The translations under genes and the position numbers were made by a program. From NCBI GenBank assembly GCA_003154775.1, contig PMES01000054.1, forward strand, positions 1 to 64,000: 64,000 bases of DNA. Direction: 5' to 3'. Positions 61,808 through 64,000 of the stretch are shown here, piece after piece. This stretch comes from Acidobacteriota bacterium (GTDB lineage Bacteria > Acidobacteriota > Terriglobia > Acidiferrales > UBA7541). The notes under the pieces are model-generated. The model had not been told where the DNA came from and did no database searches. It was given only the letters and a program-made list of their open reading frames with translations. The first letter of the stretch is position 1, and every line of letters starts with the position of its first letter.

Positions 61808-63127
61808 TCACGGAGTCACCAATCCTTGCGCCTTCGCTGCCGCGTCACTCTTCGGTGGCGCGGCTTCTGGCGACTTTTGGGCCGGTGCCTCTGCCGGCTT
61901 CGTTGTTGTGCTATCCGGCTGCGCTTCGCGGCTAGCCTTCTCTGACGCTGCTTCCGCATCGGTCACGTAGCGGAACACCTGCACGCGCCCCGGAAACTGC
62001 TCCGACGTCACCACTCGATTGTTCTTCGGATCGATGGCGATGTCATACGGGGCCGAGAACTGTCCCGGCCAGTTCCCCGGCTGGCCGAAGTAAATCAGCA
62101 GTTGTCCTTCGGTATCAAATACCTGCACCCGCTGCTGCACCGCGTCCACCACCCAAATGTGTCCGTCCCTATCAATGGCAATCCCTTTGGGCCGCGCGAA
62201 GTGTCCGGGGCCATCGCCGCTCTTTCCAAACGCGCTTATGAATTTTCCGTCCGCATCGAAGATCTCCACGCGATTGTTCAGCGTGTCCGTCACATAGACG
62301 TTGCCCTCTTTATCCACCGCCACGTTCGTCGGCAGCGAAAAATTGCCCGCATCGCTCAACAGGTGTTTCTTCCCTGGCGTCCCGATCTTCCGCAGCAGTT
62401 TGTAAGTGTCCGCATCGAACACATCCACAACGTCGCTGCCCGTGTCAACCACATACAGGAAGCGGTTCTCCTCATCGATGGCCATGCCGCCGGGGCGCAC
62501 CAGCACGTCCGAGCCAAAGGCGGCTTCCTCCTGGTGCTGCGGGTTGATGACAATCACCTTGTGGTGTTGGTCGTCACTTACGAAAAGCCGGTCGGTGTCG
62601 TCGATCGCCAGACCATTGATCAACCCAAAATGCGCTTCCTTGCCGTTGCGGATCAACTTCACGTCGAATTTCTTGTCGGCGTCCGGGTTGAAGATGAAGA
62701 TCGCTCCCACCGCCTGGTCCGCCGCGTAGATATTCCCCTTCGAATCAAAAGCCAGCCCGTACGTTCGAACCAGTTGGAAGGGTAGATCTTGCACCGTATC
62801 CACCTGCGGCTTCGTGCCTGCCAACCGGTCCATCCAACTCTGCTTTGCCTTTTGCGGTTTGTTGATCGGTCTGTTGAAATCGATCTTTTCGCCCGTGAGT
62901 TGTTCCACGAACTTGACACGCGCGATCTCTGGCGGGGATGGCCACACGATCTTGCTGATGTCAAAGTTCACTCGCTTCGCAAGGTTCGCGTTTGGGTCTG
63001 CCCCACTCTTCTTCTTTTTCTGGGCTGCGCCCGCAACGCCGGGGAGGATCAACGCGAGCGCCAGCAAGCCGGCCAGGGCTGCCATGATTTTCCAGCCGCG
63101 AGTCCTATTTGAGCGATGAGCGAACAT
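61808..63127 (-). CDS. NHL-repeat beta-propeller protein
   Basis: 439 residues with a signal peptide to about residue 34 and a basic mature N-terminus (AQKKKKSG). About six NHL repeats span residues 115-395, such as FSLPTNVAVDKEGNVYVTDTLNNRVEIFD and FARPKGIAIDRDGHIWVVDAVQQRVQVFD. The C-terminal ~50 residues are Pro/Ala/Lys-rich and disordered. It lies 19 bp after the decaheme gene and 146 bp before the tetraheme gene. It is a paralogue of the NHL protein at 56710-57828, sharing the blade pattern and position next to a cytochrome. Confidence 0.85.
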   Translation of the reverse strand: MFAHRSNRTRGWKIMAALAGLLALALILPGVAGAAQKKKKSGADPNANLAKRVNFDISKIVWPSPPEIARVKFVEQLTGEKIDFNRPINKPQKAKQSWMDRLAGTKPQVDTVQDLPFQLVRTYGLAFDSKGNIYAADQAVGAIFIFNPDADKKFDVKLIRNGKEAHFGLINGLAIDDTDRLFVSDDQHHKVIVINPQHQEEAAFGSDVLVRPGGMAIDEENRFLYVVDTGSDVVDVFDADTYKLLRKIGTPGKKHLLSDAGNFSLPTNVAVDKEGNVYVTDTLNNRVEIFDADGKFISAFGKSGDGPGHFARPKGIAIDRDGHIWVVDAVQQRVQVFDTEGQLLIYFGQPGNWPGQFSAPYDIAIDPKNNRVVTSEQFPGRVQVFRYVTDAEAASEKASREAQPDSTTTKPAEAPAQKSPEAAPPKSDAAAKAQGLVTP

Positions 63128-63146
63128 ACCTGCGTCTCTCCCGTTC

Positions 63147-64000
63147 CTAATTCAGCCTGCCCTTATGACAGGTATTGCAGAAATCCATCCCCGGCTTCTG
63201 ATCCTTCACCAACATCCCCACCTGATTGCCGGCGTGCGCCTGGTGGCAGGTCAGGCAGTTCATCTGGCCCGCCGCCGGATTCTTTGCATCGACCGGCCCC
63301 GCGATCGGATGGAACTGCACCGGGTGTCCCGCGTTGTACTTCAGCGACAGGATCGGCACGTGATACTTCTCCGGCAGCTTCACTTTCCCGTCGAAAATCG
63401 CGATCAAATGCTGACTCTCCAGCCTCTCCGGCACGGTGTCCGGCCCATGGCATTCCAGGCAAAGCGTGTTGACGTCCTTCACTCGCAGCAAATGCTCGTT
63501 ATCGTTGCCATGCGCGTCATGGCAGGTCCCGCAACCATCTCGGAATGCCGGACGGTGCAAAATCTTTTTTGTCTTCAGCATTTCCGCCTGCTCCGTATGG
63601 CAGGTCAGGCAAATCTCCACGCCATTTGTCTTCGGCAGCCCGGGCGTCTTGCTCGCATGCGGCGAATGGCAATCGGTGCAATCACCCGCTGCTCCCGGAT
63701 GCTGCACCTTCGCCGTTTCAATCTGTTTGGCCTGCTCGCCGTGGCACATCACGCACAATGATTTCGCGTCCGCCTGCGTCAGCACCACTTTCCCGTCCTT
63801 AGCCGGTGCGTGGCATACCTCGCACTGTTTGTCGGCAAACGGCGGGTGCATAAACTTCGCCATCAGTTTCGGCGCTGCCGACTGGTGCGGATCGTGGCAC
63901 TGAAGGCAATTTGCTGTGCCGAACGGTTGGTTCTGGTGCGCCTTCTGCAAGCTGCTGTCCTTCGGATCGTGGCAATCCACGCAAAGCGCCGGCGCCGATT
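63147..64000 (-). CDS. decaheme (or larger) c-type cytochrome, MtrA/DmsE-like, 5' end outside window
   Basis: The frame stays open to the window edge. The GTG at 63980 is internal, because the codons before it read ...SAPALC, making CVDCH with the following residues. Ten CXXCH sites are visible: CVDCH, CLQCH, CEVCH, CVMCH, CTDCH, CLTCH, CGTCH, CLECH, CLTCH, CNTCH in about 284 residues. Ten hemes at this density, with doubled CH(x)PH spacing (CHDPH, CHSPH, CHDAH), resembles periplasmic MtrA/DmsE decaheme cytochromes that enter an outer-membrane barrel. The signal peptide and any further hemes lie outside the window. Confidence 0.85.
   Translation of the reverse strand, partial: SAPALCVDCHDPKDSSLQKAHQNQPFGTANCLQCHDPHQSAAPKLMAKFMHPPFADKQCEVCHAPAKDGKVVLTQADAKSLCVMCHGEQAKQIETAKVQHPGAAGDCTDCHSPHASKTPGLPKTNGVEICLTCHTEQAEMLKTKKILHRPAFRDGCGTCHDAHGNDNEHLLRVKDVNTLCLECHGPDTVPERLESQHLIAIFDGKVKLPEKYHVPILSLKYNAGHPVQFHPIAGPVDAKNPAAGQMNCLTCHQAHAGNQVGMLVKDQKPGMDFCNTCHKGRLN

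Noticed and set aside
63147..63980. GTG at 63980 as the true start of the decaheme gene
   Set aside because: It falls inside a CVDCH heme-binding site and the frame stays open upstream to the window edge; the real start with a signal peptide must be outside.

Overview
The window looks like an acidobacterial chromosome, most likely Terriglobia (former subdivision 1). This is inferred from the gene repertoire: two pro-kumamolisin (S53) proteases with Ig-like tails, paired FecR/DUF6600 proteins, a sigma/anti-sigma/DUF4097 operon, many c-type cytochromes with NHL propellers, and small palindromic dispersed repeats. No rRNA, tRNA, CRISPR array or intact insertion sequence was seen.

Left part (1-33.7 kb), housekeeping and envelope genes: nrdR; an LPG-synthase-type membrane protein; an ECF-sigma operon (1944-5834) with anti-sigma factor, B-box membrane protein and two LiaF-like proteins; aroA; an S55-peptidase/beta-propeller pair; three PilZ proteins; a threonine dehydratase; two large S53 proteases; a ChbG/YdjC deacetylase beside an ArnC-like glycosyltransferase; two tandem FecR/DUF6600 proteins; an Asp-box (BNR) propeller protein; and an orphan OmpR-type response regulator.

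At about 34.2 kb there is a C-terminal remnant of a PQQ-dependent dehydrogenase. Around it the + strand changes from G-leaning to C-leaning, which could mark an island edge or a replication-terminus-type switch. Next comes a protocatechuate cluster: pobA and a thioesterase on the minus strand, divergent from pcaF-pcaH-pcaG-pcaB-pcaD-pcaC. It covers 4-hydroxybenzoate to beta-ketoadipate plus the final thiolase; the CoA transferase pcaIJ and a regulator are absent here. pobA has no ATG, GTG, TTG or CTG start available.

From 41.4 to 51.8 kb (minus strand) are a pyruvate:ferredoxin oxidoreductase with a dihydroorotate-dehydrogenase-like partner, and a czcCBA heavy-metal efflux operon. CRP/FNR-family palindromes lie upstream of nifJ and in the 52.7 kb intergenic region.

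The right end (54.8-64 kb, minus strand) is the most interesting block. It encodes, in transcription order, a 10-heme (at least) MtrA/DmsE-like cytochrome cut by the window edge, an NHL propeller, a tetraheme OmcE-like cytochrome, a parvulin/SurA-type chaperone, an outer-membrane beta-barrel, a second NHL propeller and a 12-heme cytochrome whose last site is CX3CH. Together these look like an extracellular electron transfer conduit with a candidate cytochrome-filament subunit. Two membrane-anchored TPR proteins converge on this cluster from the other strand.
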